Origin: WHTI01 sp963826105
GTDB lineage: Bacteria > Actinomycetota > CADDZG01 > WHSQ01
Length of the DNA: 64,000 nt
Direction: 5' to 3'
Assembly (NCBI GenBank): GCA_963826105.1
Contig: CAWGWA010000006.1
Coordinates: forward strand, 62,001-126,000
Numbering within the stretch: position 1 is the stretch's first letter; every line of letters starts with the position of its first letter. Positions 16,353-24,619 of the stretch are shown piece after piece. Under the pieces are notes generated by a model that was not told the DNA's origin, made no database searches, and saw only the letters and a list, made by a program, of their open reading frames with translations. Made by a program: the position numbers and the translations under genes.

Positions 16353-17426
16353 ATGCCTCCGCGCAAGGAGACTCCTCTTCTCGCCGCCCACAAGGAGCTC
16401 GGAGCGAAACTCACCGAGTTCGGCGGATGGGACATGCCGCTGCAATACGAGGGCATCGTCGCCGAGCACAACGCGGTCCGGAATGACTGCGGCATCTTCG
16501 ATGTCTCGCATCTCGGCAAGCTGAGGGTCACGGGCGCTGATGGGGGAGCGGCGCTACAGATGGCGGTTACCGCCGACGTCGAAGCGCTCGAGATCGGTCG
16601 GGCGAAGTACGCCCTGGTGCTCACCGAAACTGCGGGGACGATCGACGACATCTTCGTGTACCGGATCGGGCCCGAGGAATGGCTTGCGGTTCCCAACGCC
16701 TCCAACGTCGATGCGGTTGCCGCGGCGATCGCCGATCAGGGTTACGAGCCCACCGACGAGTGGGATCGCTACGCGATCCTGGCCGTCCAGGGCCCGAACT
16801 CCTTCGCCGTCTTTGAGCGTGTGTTCCCGGGCTCGGGTGCGACCGAGCTGAAGCTCCACTCATGGGCGGCCCTCGACGTGTTCGGCGCCGAGGGACTCGG
16901 CGCGCGCACCGGCTACACCGGCGAGCGCGGCTTCGAGCTGTACGCGCCGTTCGAGACCGCCGAACGCGCTTTCCGTGCACTGATCGAAGCGGGAGCGAAA
17001 CCGGTCGGACTCGGCGCGCGCGACACGCTCCGTCTCGAGATGGGCTACGCCCTCTACGGTCACGAGCTCTCCCTCGAGACCAACCCGATCGAAGCGGGCC
17101 TGTCGTGGGCGATCGCATGGGACTCCGAGTTCCGCGGTAAGGAGGCACTCCTCAAGGTGAAGGAGGCCGGCCCGGCCCGGAAGCTGTTCGGTGTCCGCTG
17201 CACCGACCGGGGAGTGCCGCGTCAGGGCTACGCGGTGCTGAGTGGCGACGATCCGATCGGCGAGGTCTGTTCGGGCAACTTCTCACCGACCCTGGGGACC
17301 GGGATCGCTCTGGCGTTCGGCGATGCAAGCGCCATGCCGGAGCCGGGCGAGAAGGTCGCGATCGAAGCCCGAGGCCGGCGCATCGAGGGCGAGATCGCCA
17401 AGCCCCCGTTCATCAAGTCCCCGTGA
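16353..17426 (+). CDS. gcvT: glycine cleavage system T protein (aminomethyltransferase)
   Basis: Transfers the methylene group from aminomethyl-lipoyl-GcvH to tetrahydrofolate and releases ammonia. The 357-residue protein has the expected N-terminus with FGGWDMPLQYEG, the folate-binding stretch DVSHLGKLRVTG, RTGYTGERGFELY, and LGARDTLRLEMGYALYGHEL. The C-terminal barrel (RGVPRQGYAVL, GEVCSGNFSPTLGTGIALAF) is complete. It lies upstream of gcvPA and gcvPB on the same strand. Confidence 0.96.
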   Translation: MPPRKETPLLAAHKELGAKLTEFGGWDMPLQYEGIVAEHNAVRNDCGIFDVSHLGKLRVTGADGGAALQMAVTADVEALEIGRAKYALVLTETAGTIDDIFVYRIGPEEWLAVPNASNVDAVAAAIADQGYEPTDEWDRYAILAVQGPNSFAVFERVFPGSGATELKLHSWAALDVFGAEGLGARTGYTGERGFELYAPFETAERAFRALIEAGAKPVGLGARDTLRLEMGYALYGHELSLETNPIEAGLSWAIAWDSEFRGKEALLKVKEAGPARKLFGVRCTDRGVPRQGYAVLSGDDPIGEVCSGNFSPTLGTGIALAFGDASAMPEPGEKVAIEARGRRIEGEIAKPPFIKSP

Positions 17427-17438
17427 AAGGCGGACCGA

Positions 17439-17604
17439 TCAACTCCGCTTCCTTCGCGAACGGATCTCGGCCGCAACCGGGAAGACGACCGCCACGAGCA
17501 TGGCCCCGATGAGCGGGATGGGAGAACGCAAGCGCCCACGCCAAGGCCGCGAAAACGAGCACGAGGACGACCATCGCCGCCTTCTCGAACACCGTGGGAA
17601 TCAT
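17439..17604 (-). CDS. small two-helix membrane protein, frameshifted
   Basis: Starts at ATG 17604 with MIPTVFEKAAMVVLVLVFAA, a clear membrane helix. In the raw frame it then turns into arginine-rich nonsense, but removing one base near 17521-17526 gives FPIPLIGAMLVAVVFPVAAE followed by IRSRRKRS and a stop at 17439-17441: a 54-residue protein with two membrane helices and a basic tail. No family recognised. It lies divergent from gcvPA in the gap after gcvT. The hydrophobic second helix appears only after the correction, which is good evidence that the gene is real. Confidence 0.5.
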
Positions 17605-17681
17605 GGTTATCGCATCGTCTCACGTTACGGTTGCGGTCTAATGTCAGAGTCACTTTAGGTAACGATCACCGAGGGGTAATA

Positions 17682-19022
17682 GTGGATTTCTTGCCGCATA
17701 CCGACGCCGACGACCGAGCGATGCTCGAGGCGATCGGTATGAGCGAGATCGCCGACCTCTTCGAGCCGATCCCCGCCGCGGTCAAGCTCGATGGGCCGCT
17801 CGACGTTCCTCCGTCCCTATCGGAACCGGAGTTACTCGAGCACCTCGCACAGGTAGCGGCCAGAAACCTTGGCGCGGGCCTGACCGGGTTCGCCGGTGGC
17901 GGGGCCTACGACCATCACCTCCCCTCGGCAGTGAAAGCGCTTGCATCTCGGGCCGAGTTCGCGACGTCGTACACGCCCTACCAGCCGGAACTGTCCCAGG
18001 GGGTGCTCCAGGCGGTCTACGAGTTCCAGACCTCGTTGTGCGAGATCTACGGGATGGAGGTGGCGAACGCCTCGCTCTACGACGGGGCGAACGCGCTGAC
18101 CGAGGCCGTCAATCTCACCGTCAGAGCGACCAAGCGCGAGAAGGCGCTGGTCGGTGCGTCCGTGCATCCGCATTACGTCGACGTACTGCGCACCTACACC
18201 GCGGGCCTCGAACTCGACATCCAGGTCGTTCCGTTCGGTGATGACGGCACCGTGGATTGGTCTTCGGTCGACACCTCGGATGCGGCCTGCGTGGTCGTGC
18301 AGTCACCGAACTTCTTCGGCCGCCTCGAGGATGTCGCCGCCGCAAGTGACGTCGCACATGAGGGAGGCGCGCTTGCGATCGCAGTGACCGACCCGACCGC
18401 GATGGGGATCATCGCCGCACCCGGCGACCAAGGGGCCGACGTGGCGGTGGGGGAGGGCGCCTCGCTCGGCAACCCGACGGTGTACGGCGGTCCGTACGTG
18501 GGTTTCTTCGCGACGAAGCTCGATCTCGTCCGCCAGGTTCCGGGGCGTATCGCAGGCGAAACCACCGATGCCGACGGCAAGCGTTCGTTCGTGCTGACGC
18601 TGCAGGCGCGCGAGCAACACATCCGTCGTTCCAAAGCGACCTCGAACGTCTGCACCAACCAGACCCTGATGGCGATCGCGGCGACGATCCACCTCGCGTG
18701 GCTCGGTCCTGAAGGTCTACAGCGCATGGGTGAACTGTGCGTGCGGCGGACCGCGTTCGCGGCCGGGCTGCTGTCGGAGATCCCCGGCTGCAACATCAGG
18801 TTCGACGGGCCGCGCTTCAAAGAACTGGTGCTCGAGACCCCGGTGCCCGGCAAGGAACTGTCCGCGGCTCTGGCTCGGCGAGGGTTCCTGGCGGGTCCGG
18901 CGCTCGGACGCTGGTTCCCCGAACTCGACAACTGCCTCTTGATCGCGGTCACCGAGAAGCGCACCGAGGCCGACATCAGGGGTCTCGTTGAAGCGATCGA
19001 GAAAGAGATGGCGGAGCGATGA
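17682..19022 (+). CDS. gcvPA: glycine dehydrogenase (decarboxylating) subunit 1
   Basis: N-terminal half of the split P protein; with GcvPB it decarboxylates glycine and loads the aminomethyl group on GcvH. GTG 17682 (GAGGGG upstream) gives 446 residues starting MDFLPHTDADDRAMLEAIG, the usual start; the frame extends 17 codons further without support. Family blocks include GGGAYDHHLPSAV, TSYTPYQPELSQGVLQAVYE, NASLYDGA and GRIAGETTDADGKR. It overlaps gcvPB by 4 bp. The two-subunit form is unusual for well-studied Actinobacteria, which have one long GcvP. Confidence 0.95.
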   Translation: MDFLPHTDADDRAMLEAIGMSEIADLFEPIPAAVKLDGPLDVPPSLSEPELLEHLAQVAARNLGAGLTGFAGGGAYDHHLPSAVKALASRAEFATSYTPYQPELSQGVLQAVYEFQTSLCEIYGMEVANASLYDGANALTEAVNLTVRATKREKALVGASVHPHYVDVLRTYTAGLELDIQVVPFGDDGTVDWSSVDTSDAACVVVQSPNFFGRLEDVAAASDVAHEGGALAIAVTDPTAMGIIAAPGDQGADVAVGEGASLGNPTVYGGPYVGFFATKLDLVRQVPGRIAGETTDADGKRSFVLTLQAREQHIRRSKATSNVCTNQTLMAIAATIHLAWLGPEGLQRMGELCVRRTAFAAGLLSEIPGCNIRFDGPRFKELVLETPVPGKELSAALARRGFLAGPALGRWFPELDNCLLIAVTEKRTEADIRGLVEAIEKEMAER

Positions 19023-20518
19023 GCACTTTGGAACGCTCCGCCGGAACCCGCATCCCGGAGGGCGAAGAGTTCCAACTGATCTTCGAGCGCTCGCGGTCCG
19101 GCCGCCGGGCGTGGTCGTTGCCGGACGTCGGCGTCGACGCCCCTACGCTCGATGAGCTGATTCCCGAGGACCAGCGCCGAACGGCACCGCCGCGGCTTCC
19201 CGAGGTCTCGGAACTCGATCTCGTGCGCCACTACACGCGTCTTTCGCAACGGAACTGGGCGATCGATGTCGGCGCCTACCCGCTGGGCTCGTGCACGATG
19301 AAGTACAACCCCAAGGTTGCCGAGGACGCGGCTGCGATGCCGGGGTTCTCTCGTCTCCACCCGATGGCCGATGACGACCTCGCCCAGGGAGCGCTCGAAC
19401 TCCTCGGGACGCTCGAGAAGGCGTTGTGCAACGCGACCGGGATGGCTCGCCTCACACTGCAGCCCGCCGCCGGTGCCCAGGGTGAGCTCACCGGGCTCCT
19501 GATCATGCGCGCCCATCACAAGAAGCAGAAGAGTGAGCGCAAGCGGGTCATCATCCCGGACTCCGCTCACGGCACCAACCCGGCCAGCGTGTCGCTCGCG
19601 GGATGGAAGGCCGAGGAGGTGCCCTCCGATGACCGCGGTCTGGTCGACCTCGAAGCGCTCGAGAAGGCCCTCGATGACGACGTCGCCGGGATCATGCTGA
19701 CGAACCCCAACACCCTCGGTTTGTTCGAGCGTGACATCGTCGAGATCGGTCGCATGGTGCACGAGATCGGCGGCCTGCTGTACTACGACGGCGCCAACTT
19801 CAACTCGATCGTCGGGCTCTGCCGCCCGGGTGACATGGGGTTCGACATCGTCCACATGAACCTGCACAAGACCTTCGCCACGCCCCACGGTGGGGGAGGG
19901 CCGGGTTCCGGCCCCCTAGCGGTGTCCGATCGCCTGGAGAAGTTCCTCCCGAAGCCGGTGCTCTCGTGGGACGAGGGGGCCGAGCGGTGGTTCTGGGACG
20001 ACAACCGGCCCGATTCGATCGGCCGCATCCATTCGTTCTTCGGGAACTTCGGGATCAACGTGCGCGCCTACACCTATCTGCGCTCGCTCGGTCCCGAGGG
20101 CCTCAAGAGTGTCGCCGAGCACGCTGTCCTCAACGCGAACTACCTGCGGGTGCTGATCTCGGAGGCGTTCCCAACCGCGTACCCCGGAACCTGCATGCAC
20201 GAGTTCGTCGCCACCGCGAAGCCGTTGAAGAAGTTCGGGGTCAAGGGGATGGACGTCGCCAAACGCCTCATCGATCTCGGCTATCACCCTCCGACGGTGT
20301 ACTTCCCACTCGTGGTCGAGGAAGCACTGATGGTCGAGCCGACCGAGACCGAGTCGAAAGAGACGATCGACGGGCTTGCCGCTGCGCTGAATCAGATCGC
20401 GCGGGAGGCCGAGACCGATCCCGACCTGCTTCACAACGCTCCGGTGACGACCCCGAGCCGGCGGCCCAACGAAGCCGATGCGGCCCGCCACCTGAAGGTT
20501 CGCTGGACCCCGGAGTAG
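19019..20518 (+). CDS. gcvPB: glycine dehydrogenase (decarboxylating) subunit 2
   Basis: PLP-binding subunit of the glycine decarboxylase. The 499-residue protein shows YPLGSCTMKYNPK, LQPAAGAQGELTGLL, PDSAHGTNPASVSLAG and the cofactor site HMNLHKTFATPHGGGGPGSG, where the lysine after LH should hold PLP. The C-terminal domain has the normal MVEPTETESKETID. Its start overlaps the gcvPA stop by 4 bp, which couples synthesis of the two subunits. Confidence 0.96.
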   Translation: MSTLERSAGTRIPEGEEFQLIFERSRSGRRAWSLPDVGVDAPTLDELIPEDQRRTAPPRLPEVSELDLVRHYTRLSQRNWAIDVGAYPLGSCTMKYNPKVAEDAAAMPGFSRLHPMADDDLAQGALELLGTLEKALCNATGMARLTLQPAAGAQGELTGLLIMRAHHKKQKSERKRVIIPDSAHGTNPASVSLAGWKAEEVPSDDRGLVDLEALEKALDDDVAGIMLTNPNTLGLFERDIVEIGRMVHEIGGLLYYDGANFNSIVGLCRPGDMGFDIVHMNLHKTFATPHGGGGPGSGPLAVSDRLEKFLPKPVLSWDEGAERWFWDDNRPDSIGRIHSFFGNFGINVRAYTYLRSLGPEGLKSVAEHAVLNANYLRVLISEAFPTAYPGTCMHEFVATAKPLKKFGVKGMDVAKRLIDLGYHPPTVYFPLVVEEALMVEPTETESKETIDGLAAALNQIAREAETDPDLLHNAPVTTPSRRPNEADAARHLKVRWTPE

Positions 20519-20522
20519 ATGG

Positions 20523-21701
20523 GTGGACGTCGTTGAGCGCCCGCCTCAGGACGTAACTCCGGCTCCGCTCGCGTCGTCCTCCGGAGGAACGTGGGCTCGA
20601 ACCGCGTACCTCGAGGCAACCAAGATCGTCCTCGGGACCCGCATCGCCCTGATCCTCGTGGCGATGACGGCGGCGTGGCTGCTGGCCGACACTCAGGGTC
20701 CCGCCGGCGAGGGGATCGTGGCGCTGTTCAACCGATGGGACGGTCCGCTCTTCGCCCGGGTCGCCGAGTTCGGCTACACCGACCTCCGTACCGACCCACA
20801 TGCAACCGCATTCTTCCCGTTACTTCCGCTGTTGCTGCGAGTGTTCCACGCTGCCGGGCTCTCGTATGCGATCGCCGGGATGTTGATCGCGACCGTCAGT
20901 TCGATCGTCGCCGGCGCATTCCTCTACCGTTTCGCCGAGGAGGAGATAGGGGAGGGGAGCGGCCGGCGTGCGGTGCTCTACATGGCGCTGTTCCCGACAG
21001 CGGTGTTCCTGATCGCGCCCTACAGCGAGGCATTGTTCCTCGCCGGTGCGATCGCCGCGTTCTACTACGCGCGCCGCGGACGGTGGCTCATGGTTGCCAT
21101 CCCCGGTGCGGTTGCGGTCGGTTCACGCTTCGCCGGCTTGTTCCTGCTGTTCGGGTTGGTGTTCGAGTTCGTGCGGCAGAACGACTGGACCCGCAAGAAG
21201 GTGCTGGCGGCAAGCGCAGGCATCGGAGCCGCCGCTCTTCCGGTGATCGCGTACGCCCTCTATCTCTGGAACGTGAAGGGCGATCCGTTCTACTTCTTCA
21301 TCGACCAACGTGAGGGCTGGTACCGCGAGTTCACCGGACCGATCTCGTCGTTGACCAAGACCTGGGAGCTCGCTTTCGGTGATATCGGTCCGACCAACTG
21401 GTTGTTCTCGTGGCGCATCGAACTGGTTGCGGCCGCTATCGGTGTCGGGTTCGTCGCGTGGGCGCTCAAACGCCGGGAGTGGGGTTACGCCGCGTTCATG
21501 GGGGCCACGATGGGTGCCTTGATGACGAGCACCTGGTACTTCAGCATCCCGCGCATGATGCTCTCGCTGTTCCCCATCTATCTTCTGATGGCAGGCTGGA
21601 GCATGCGTCGCGACTCGCGCCACGAGTACCTGCTGGCAGCCACCGCGGTCCTCGCGGCTCTCGGCGTCGTCGTCTTCACCCGAGGCGCCTGGTACTTCTA
21701 G
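20523..21701 (+). CDS. PIG-V-like mannosyltransferase, polytopic membrane protein
   Basis: A 392-residue polytopic protein with about eight to nine hydrophobic helices. The N-terminal loop FNRWDGPLFARVAEFGYTD followed by FFPLLPLLLRVF resembles the WDG(x)FxxIAxxGY...FFPLYP signature of PIG-V/GPI-mannosyltransferase-2 relatives (COG5542), with SRFAGLFLLFGLVFEF and the C-terminal S-x-P-R-M-M-L-S-LFP motif further on. In bacteria such proteins use polyprenyl-phosphate-mannose on the outer membrane face, and a Ppm1 homologue is encoded at 26021-26776. The exact acceptor is unknown. Confidence 0.75.
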   Translation: MDVVERPPQDVTPAPLASSSGGTWARTAYLEATKIVLGTRIALILVAMTAAWLLADTQGPAGEGIVALFNRWDGPLFARVAEFGYTDLRTDPHATAFFPLLPLLLRVFHAAGLSYAIAGMLIATVSSIVAGAFLYRFAEEEIGEGSGRRAVLYMALFPTAVFLIAPYSEALFLAGAIAAFYYARRGRWLMVAIPGAVAVGSRFAGLFLLFGLVFEFVRQNDWTRKKVLAASAGIGAAALPVIAYALYLWNVKGDPFYFFIDQREGWYREFTGPISSLTKTWELAFGDIGPTNWLFSWRIELVAAAIGVGFVAWALKRREWGYAAFMGATMGALMTSTWYFSIPRMMLSLFPIYLLMAGWSMRRDSRHEYLLAATAVLAALGVVVFTRGAWYF

Positions 21702-21711
21702 GGGCTCCCCC

Positions 21712-21717
21712 TATAGT
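21712..21717 (+). promoter_or_regulatory. candidate -10 (TATAGT) for leaderless SDR gene
   Basis: TATAGT ends 6 nt before ATG 21724 and there is no ribosome-binding site between them. This is the closest match to the TATAAT consensus among the leaderless-type sites in the window. Confidence 0.5.
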
Positions 21718-21723
21718 TGCTCG

Positions 21724-22698
21724 ATGCGTTATCTGATCCTTGGCGGGACACAGTTCGTTGGGCGGCACATCGCCGAAGCCGCCTTGACGCGCGGGCACGA
21801 GCTGACGCTGTTCCACCGAGGCAAGACGAACCCGGATGCGGTTCCCCACGCGACCCACGTCCACGGTGACCGGGATGGGGGACTCGATGCCCTGGGAGAA
21901 CAGACGTTCGACCGGGTGATCGACGTCTCCGGATACATCCCTCGGCTGGTGAGGGCCTCGGCGGAGTTGCTGGCGGACCGTACGGAGCACTACACCTTCA
22001 TCTCGAGCGAGTCGGTCTACCGGTTCGGTGGAATAGACCAGGTCGACGAGCACAGCGAGTTATTCGAACTCGAGGATCCGTCGACCGAGGAGGTCACGAA
22101 CGAGACCTACGGCGGCCTGAAGGTGCTTTGCGAGAGGGCCGTGGAGGATGTCTATGGCGGCCGTAGCCTGATCATCCGCCCGGGTTACGTCGTCGGGCCG
22201 GGCGATCATTCCGATCGGTTCACCTATTGGGTGGAGAGGATCGCTGAGGGCGGGGAGGTCCTGGCACCGGGGAGGCCGGAGCGCATCTGCCAGGTGGTCG
22301 ACGGGCGGGATCTCGGCGACTGGACGATCTGGATGGCCGACAGACGCCGTCCCGGGCCCTACAACGCCAGTGGACCCGAGTACGTGCTCTCCTGGGGTCT
22401 CCTGCTGAACCGGATCCGATACGTGCTGGGGAGCGACTGCGAGTTCACCTGGGTGGACAACGAGTTCCTGGCCTCCCGGAAGGTCGAACTGCCCCTGTAC
22501 GAAGCCGAGGAGTCCGCCGGTGACCGTTTCGATTCGTCTCGGGCCGTCCACGAGGGCCTGTTGTTCCGTGCGCTCGCCGAAACGATCGTCGATACCTATG
22601 AATGGAGCGGGAGGCGGGGGGTGGACGCCCTCAAGACCGGCCCGTCCCGGGACGAGGAAGCCGCTCTGTTGGCCGAGTGGCACTCATCCCGCACCTAA
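21724..22698 (+). CDS. NAD-dependent epimerase/dehydratase family protein (extended SDR)
   Basis: A 324-residue Rossmann protein. It begins MRYLILGGTQFVGRHIAEAA, an SDR glycine motif of the atypical GGTxFVG form, followed by LTLFHRGKTNPD and VIDVSGYIP. The middle has FISSESVYRF, and a Tyr-containing stretch ETYGGLKVLCE takes the place of the usual YxxxK (here YGGLK). IIRPGYVVGPGDHSDRFTYW is a typical substrate-domain entry. The GGTxFVG type includes chloroplast RNA-binding CSP41-like and reductase proteins, so substrate cannot be named. It ends at a strong bidirectional hairpin. Confidence 0.8.
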   Translation: MRYLILGGTQFVGRHIAEAALTRGHELTLFHRGKTNPDAVPHATHVHGDRDGGLDALGEQTFDRVIDVSGYIPRLVRASAELLADRTEHYTFISSESVYRFGGIDQVDEHSELFELEDPSTEEVTNETYGGLKVLCERAVEDVYGGRSLIIRPGYVVGPGDHSDRFTYWVERIAEGGEVLAPGRPERICQVVDGRDLGDWTIWMADRRRPGPYNASGPEYVLSWGLLLNRIRYVLGSDCEFTWVDNEFLASRKVELPLYEAEESAGDRFDSSRAVHEGLLFRALAETIVDTYEWSGRRGVDALKTGPSRDEEAALLAEWHSSRT

Positions 22699-22703
22699 CG
22701 GCA

Positions 22704-22751
22704 CTTTGAGTACCAAACCGTGCGGCCGGCCGCACGGAATGGTACTTAAAG
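22704..22751. terminator. 48-bp inverted repeat between convergent genes (bidirectional terminator)
   Basis: Two 24-nt arms with no loop: 10 perfectly paired bases (CCGTGCGGCC with GGCCGCACGG), a 2x2 internal mismatch, then 12 further pairs including one G-T. It sits exactly in the gap between the SDR gene (+, ends 22698) and the DinB gene (-, ends 22757). Position and symmetry fit a terminator shared by both strands, although no clear U-tract follows. Confidence 0.65.
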
Positions 22752-22756
22752 GCGGT

Positions 22757-23314
22757 TTAGGGGCGCCAGCCGGGCGGGGGATCCTCGCCGACCCGACCGT
22801 CGACCGCCTCACGGAGGAGGTCGGCATGGCCGGTGTGGCGGCCGTACTCCTCGATCATGTCGCAGACCAGCCGTCGCATGCTGGGATGGCGACCGTCGTC
22901 CCAGGAGAGATGGATGGGTTGATCGAGACCTCCCTTGGCCAAGGCCGCATCGAGCTTGGCCCGCGCTCGCTCGACGGCGGCGTCGTAGAGGCCGTACAGC
23001 TCCTCGGGGGAGTCGTTCGCTGCGGAGGTGAACTCCCAGTCCTCATCGGCGTCCCAATCGGCGGCGTCCCACGGAGCGCCGAGCTGCTCACCGCTGAGCT
23101 TGGTCGTGAAGGCGTAGTCCTCTTGGAGAGCGAGGTGCTTCAGCAGGCCCCCTAGGGTCAGCGCCGAGGCACCGACCCGCGCCTGCAGCCCGGCGGCATC
23201 GAGTTCGCCGGCTTTCCACCGGAACGTCCAGCGCATACGGTCGAGGGCGCCGACGAGGTGCTCTGCCTCGGTGCCGGAGAGGGGAGGTTCCCAGGGGGTG
23301 TTGTTATCTGTCAC
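22757..23314 (-). CDS. DinB/DUF664 family protein
   Basis: A 185-residue four-helix-bundle protein of the DinB-like superfamily (DUF664 subgroup), whose members are often metal-dependent thiol transferases or stress proteins of unknown substrate. Visible: SGTEAEHLVGALDRMRWTFR, a first histidine in LGGLLKHLALQEDYAF, and MIEEYGRHTGHADLLREAVDG with the two C-terminal histidines, giving the three-His metal site. GTG start with GAGGAAA upstream. It lies beside a second DinB-type gene and two VOC proteins. Confidence 0.82.
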   Translation of the reverse strand: MTDNNTPWEPPLSGTEAEHLVGALDRMRWTFRWKAGELDAAGLQARVGASALTLGGLLKHLALQEDYAFTTKLSGEQLGAPWDAADWDADEDWEFTSAANDSPEELYGLYDAAVERARAKLDAALAKGGLDQPIHLSWDDGRHPSMRRLVCDMIEEYGRHTGHADLLREAVDGRVGEDPPPGWRP

Positions 23315-23339
23315 CGTTTCCTCTTTCTGGGCGAGTTGA

Positions 23340-23379
23340 CATAAGCATGATTATGGGAGGCCAGCAGGAGGCTCAGCAA
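23340..23379 (-). promoter_or_regulatory. promoter with overlapping 16-bp palindrome for DinB gene
   Basis: On the minus strand TTGCTG (23374-23379) and CATAAT (23350-23355) are 18 bp apart, upstream of the DinB gene. CATAAGCATGATTATG (23340-23355) is a palindrome with one mismatch and covers the -10, so it is a possible repressor site. The region is notably AT-rich for this genome. Confidence 0.4.
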
Positions 23380-23386
23380 GCGGCTC

Positions 23387-23800
23387 CTACCAGGCCCAAT
23401 CCGCGTAGACGGCCTTCTCTCCGTCGGTGAAGGGCCACAGCACGCAGAACTCGTTGCCCTCCGGGTCGGCCATGACCGTCCAGCGGACGCCATCACCTTG
23501 TCCGATGTCGACCTTCTTTGCACCGAGAGCTTCGAGCCGGGCGATCTCGTCGGCGGACTCGGCCTCCGTCGGCCTCAGATCGAAATGAAGGCGGTTCTTG
23601 CCGGCCTTTTCGTCCGGCACCCTGATGAACAGCAGCCTCGGACCTTGACGGCTCTGCGGTAGGACGACGACCTCGTCGTCATCCGGATCGTCGTCCGGGT
23701 CCTCCAGGACGTCGTAATCCTCGAGTGCTTCGGCCCAGAACGCCCCCAGTGCGTGCGGGTCGCGGCAGTCGATCGTCACGAAGTTGAGTTTCAGCGGCAC
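23387..23800 (-). CDS. VOC-superfamily (glyoxalase-like) protein, copy 1
   Basis: A 137-residue single-unit VOC fold: LNFVTIDCRDPHALGAFWAE at the start, RLHFDLRPTEAESADEIARL in the middle and VMADPEGNEFCVLWPFTDGE at the end, the pattern of small glyoxalase-like proteins that bind a metal or small ligand. Start is GTG 23800 behind GGGGGAG. A paralogue lies at 24612-25016, and a copy of this gene's 5' end lies at 24571-24619. Substrate unknown. Confidence 0.82.
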   Translation of the reverse strand: MPLKLNFVTIDCRDPHALGAFWAEALEDYDVLEDPDDDPDDDEVVVLPQSRQGPRLLFIRVPDEKAGKNRLHFDLRPTEAESADEIARLEALGAKKVDIGQGDGVRWTVMADPEGNEFCVLWPFTDGEKAVYADWAW

Positions 23801-23822
23801 GGCTCCCCCTTTGCCAGGCGGC

Positions 23823-23829
23823 GATAATA
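23823..23829. promoter_or_regulatory. overlapping divergent -10 elements
   Basis: GATAAT (plus strand) ends 6 nt before the ATG of the DinB-type gene at 23835, and TATTAT (minus strand) lies at a normal leader distance from the GTG of VOC copy 1. The two -10 elements overlap, so divergent genes appear to share one short promoter. Confidence 0.4.
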
Positions 23830-23834
23830 GAGCG

Positions 23835-24566
23835 ATGACGACTTTTTCCGGTACGAATGAGTTCGAAGGCGCGACCTTCGTCAATGCGAGCTTCAAGGGC
23901 GCCACCCTGCGATTCTGCGATGTCAGCGGTATGACGATGCGCAGCGTCGATGTGGGCGGACTCGACATCGACAGCCACGACCTGTTCTTCGGCAGCCTCT
24001 TCGTCAATGGGGTCGACGTGGTGCCGCTCGTGGATGCCGAGCTCAACCGGCAGTTCCCCGGCCGCGAGCTGCAGAAGGCGCAGACGCCAGAGGGCCTGCG
24101 CGAGGCCTGGGTCGCGGTGCAGTCGGCGTGGCAAACGACGGTGACGGACACGCCGCCGGACCTGGTGAACGCCCACGTCGAGGACGAGTGGTCTTTGGCC
24201 CAGACCCTGCGTCACCTCATCCTGGCCACCGACGCGTGGCTCCGCGGTGGGATCCTGCGGATCGAGCAGCCGTTCCACGAGATCGGCCAGATCTTCACCG
24301 GTGCCGACGAGATGGGCTTCGACATGTCGATCTTCCGCGCGGACCCGCCGGTCTACGAGGAGATCCTCACGGTTCGTGCCGAGCGGCAGCAGCTGGTGAC
24401 CGACTTCCTGGCCACGGCTACGGAGGAGCTGCTCGCGGAGGAACGCGAGAACCCGTGGGGTGGCGGTGACTGGCGTCCGAGCGTCGGTGACTGCATCCGC
24501 GTGATCCTGGAGGAGGAGTGGGCGCACCTGCGCTACATCCGACGGGATCTCGCTCGTCTTCGCTGA
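23835..24566 (+). CDS. DinB-superfamily protein with N-terminal pentapeptide-like segment
   Basis: A 243-residue protein. Residues ~5-45 repeat a five-residue rhythm (FEGATFVNASFKGATLRFCD) typical of a short pentapeptide-repeat helix. Residues ~75-240 are a DinB_2-like helical bundle: AWVAVQSAWQTTV, DEWSLAQTLRHLILATDAWL with a conserved His, and CIRVILEEEWAHLRYIRRDL with a second. The combination recurs in Actinobacteria, but its function is not known. It is the only plus-strand gene inside a minus-strand DinB/VOC group. Confidence 0.75.
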   Translation: MTTFSGTNEFEGATFVNASFKGATLRFCDVSGMTMRSVDVGGLDIDSHDLFFGSLFVNGVDVVPLVDAELNRQFPGRELQKAQTPEGLREAWVAVQSAWQTTVTDTPPDLVNAHVEDEWSLAQTLRHLILATDAWLRGGILRIEQPFHEIGQIFTGADEMGFDMSIFRADPPVYEEILTVRAERQQLVTDFLATATEELLAEERENPWGGGDWRPSVGDCIRVILEEEWAHLRYIRRDLARLR

Positions 24567-24570
24567 GCTC

Positions 24571-24619
24571 CGATCGTCACGAAGTTGAGTTTCAGCGGCA
24601 CGACTCCCCCTCTACCAGG
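24571..24619. repeat. duplicated fragment of a VOC gene start (second copy of 23770-23818)
   Basis: These 49 bases match 23770-23818 at 46 positions. In the first location they are the start codon, first codons and ribosome-binding site of VOC copy 1. Here they sit after the DinB-type stop, joined directly to the 3' end of VOC copy 2. The best reading is a remnant of a further VOC gene from a tandem duplication. Confidence 0.7.

Noticed and set aside
17605..17681. Glycine riboswitch before gcvPA
   Set aside because: CACCGAGGGG resembles part of the aptamer core, but the paired stems are missing and the bases serve as the ribosome-binding site.
18194..19888. 564-residue open frame on the minus strand
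   Set aside because: Antisense to gcvPA and gcvPB; composition (Arg, Pro, Ser-rich) is a shadow of the coding strand.
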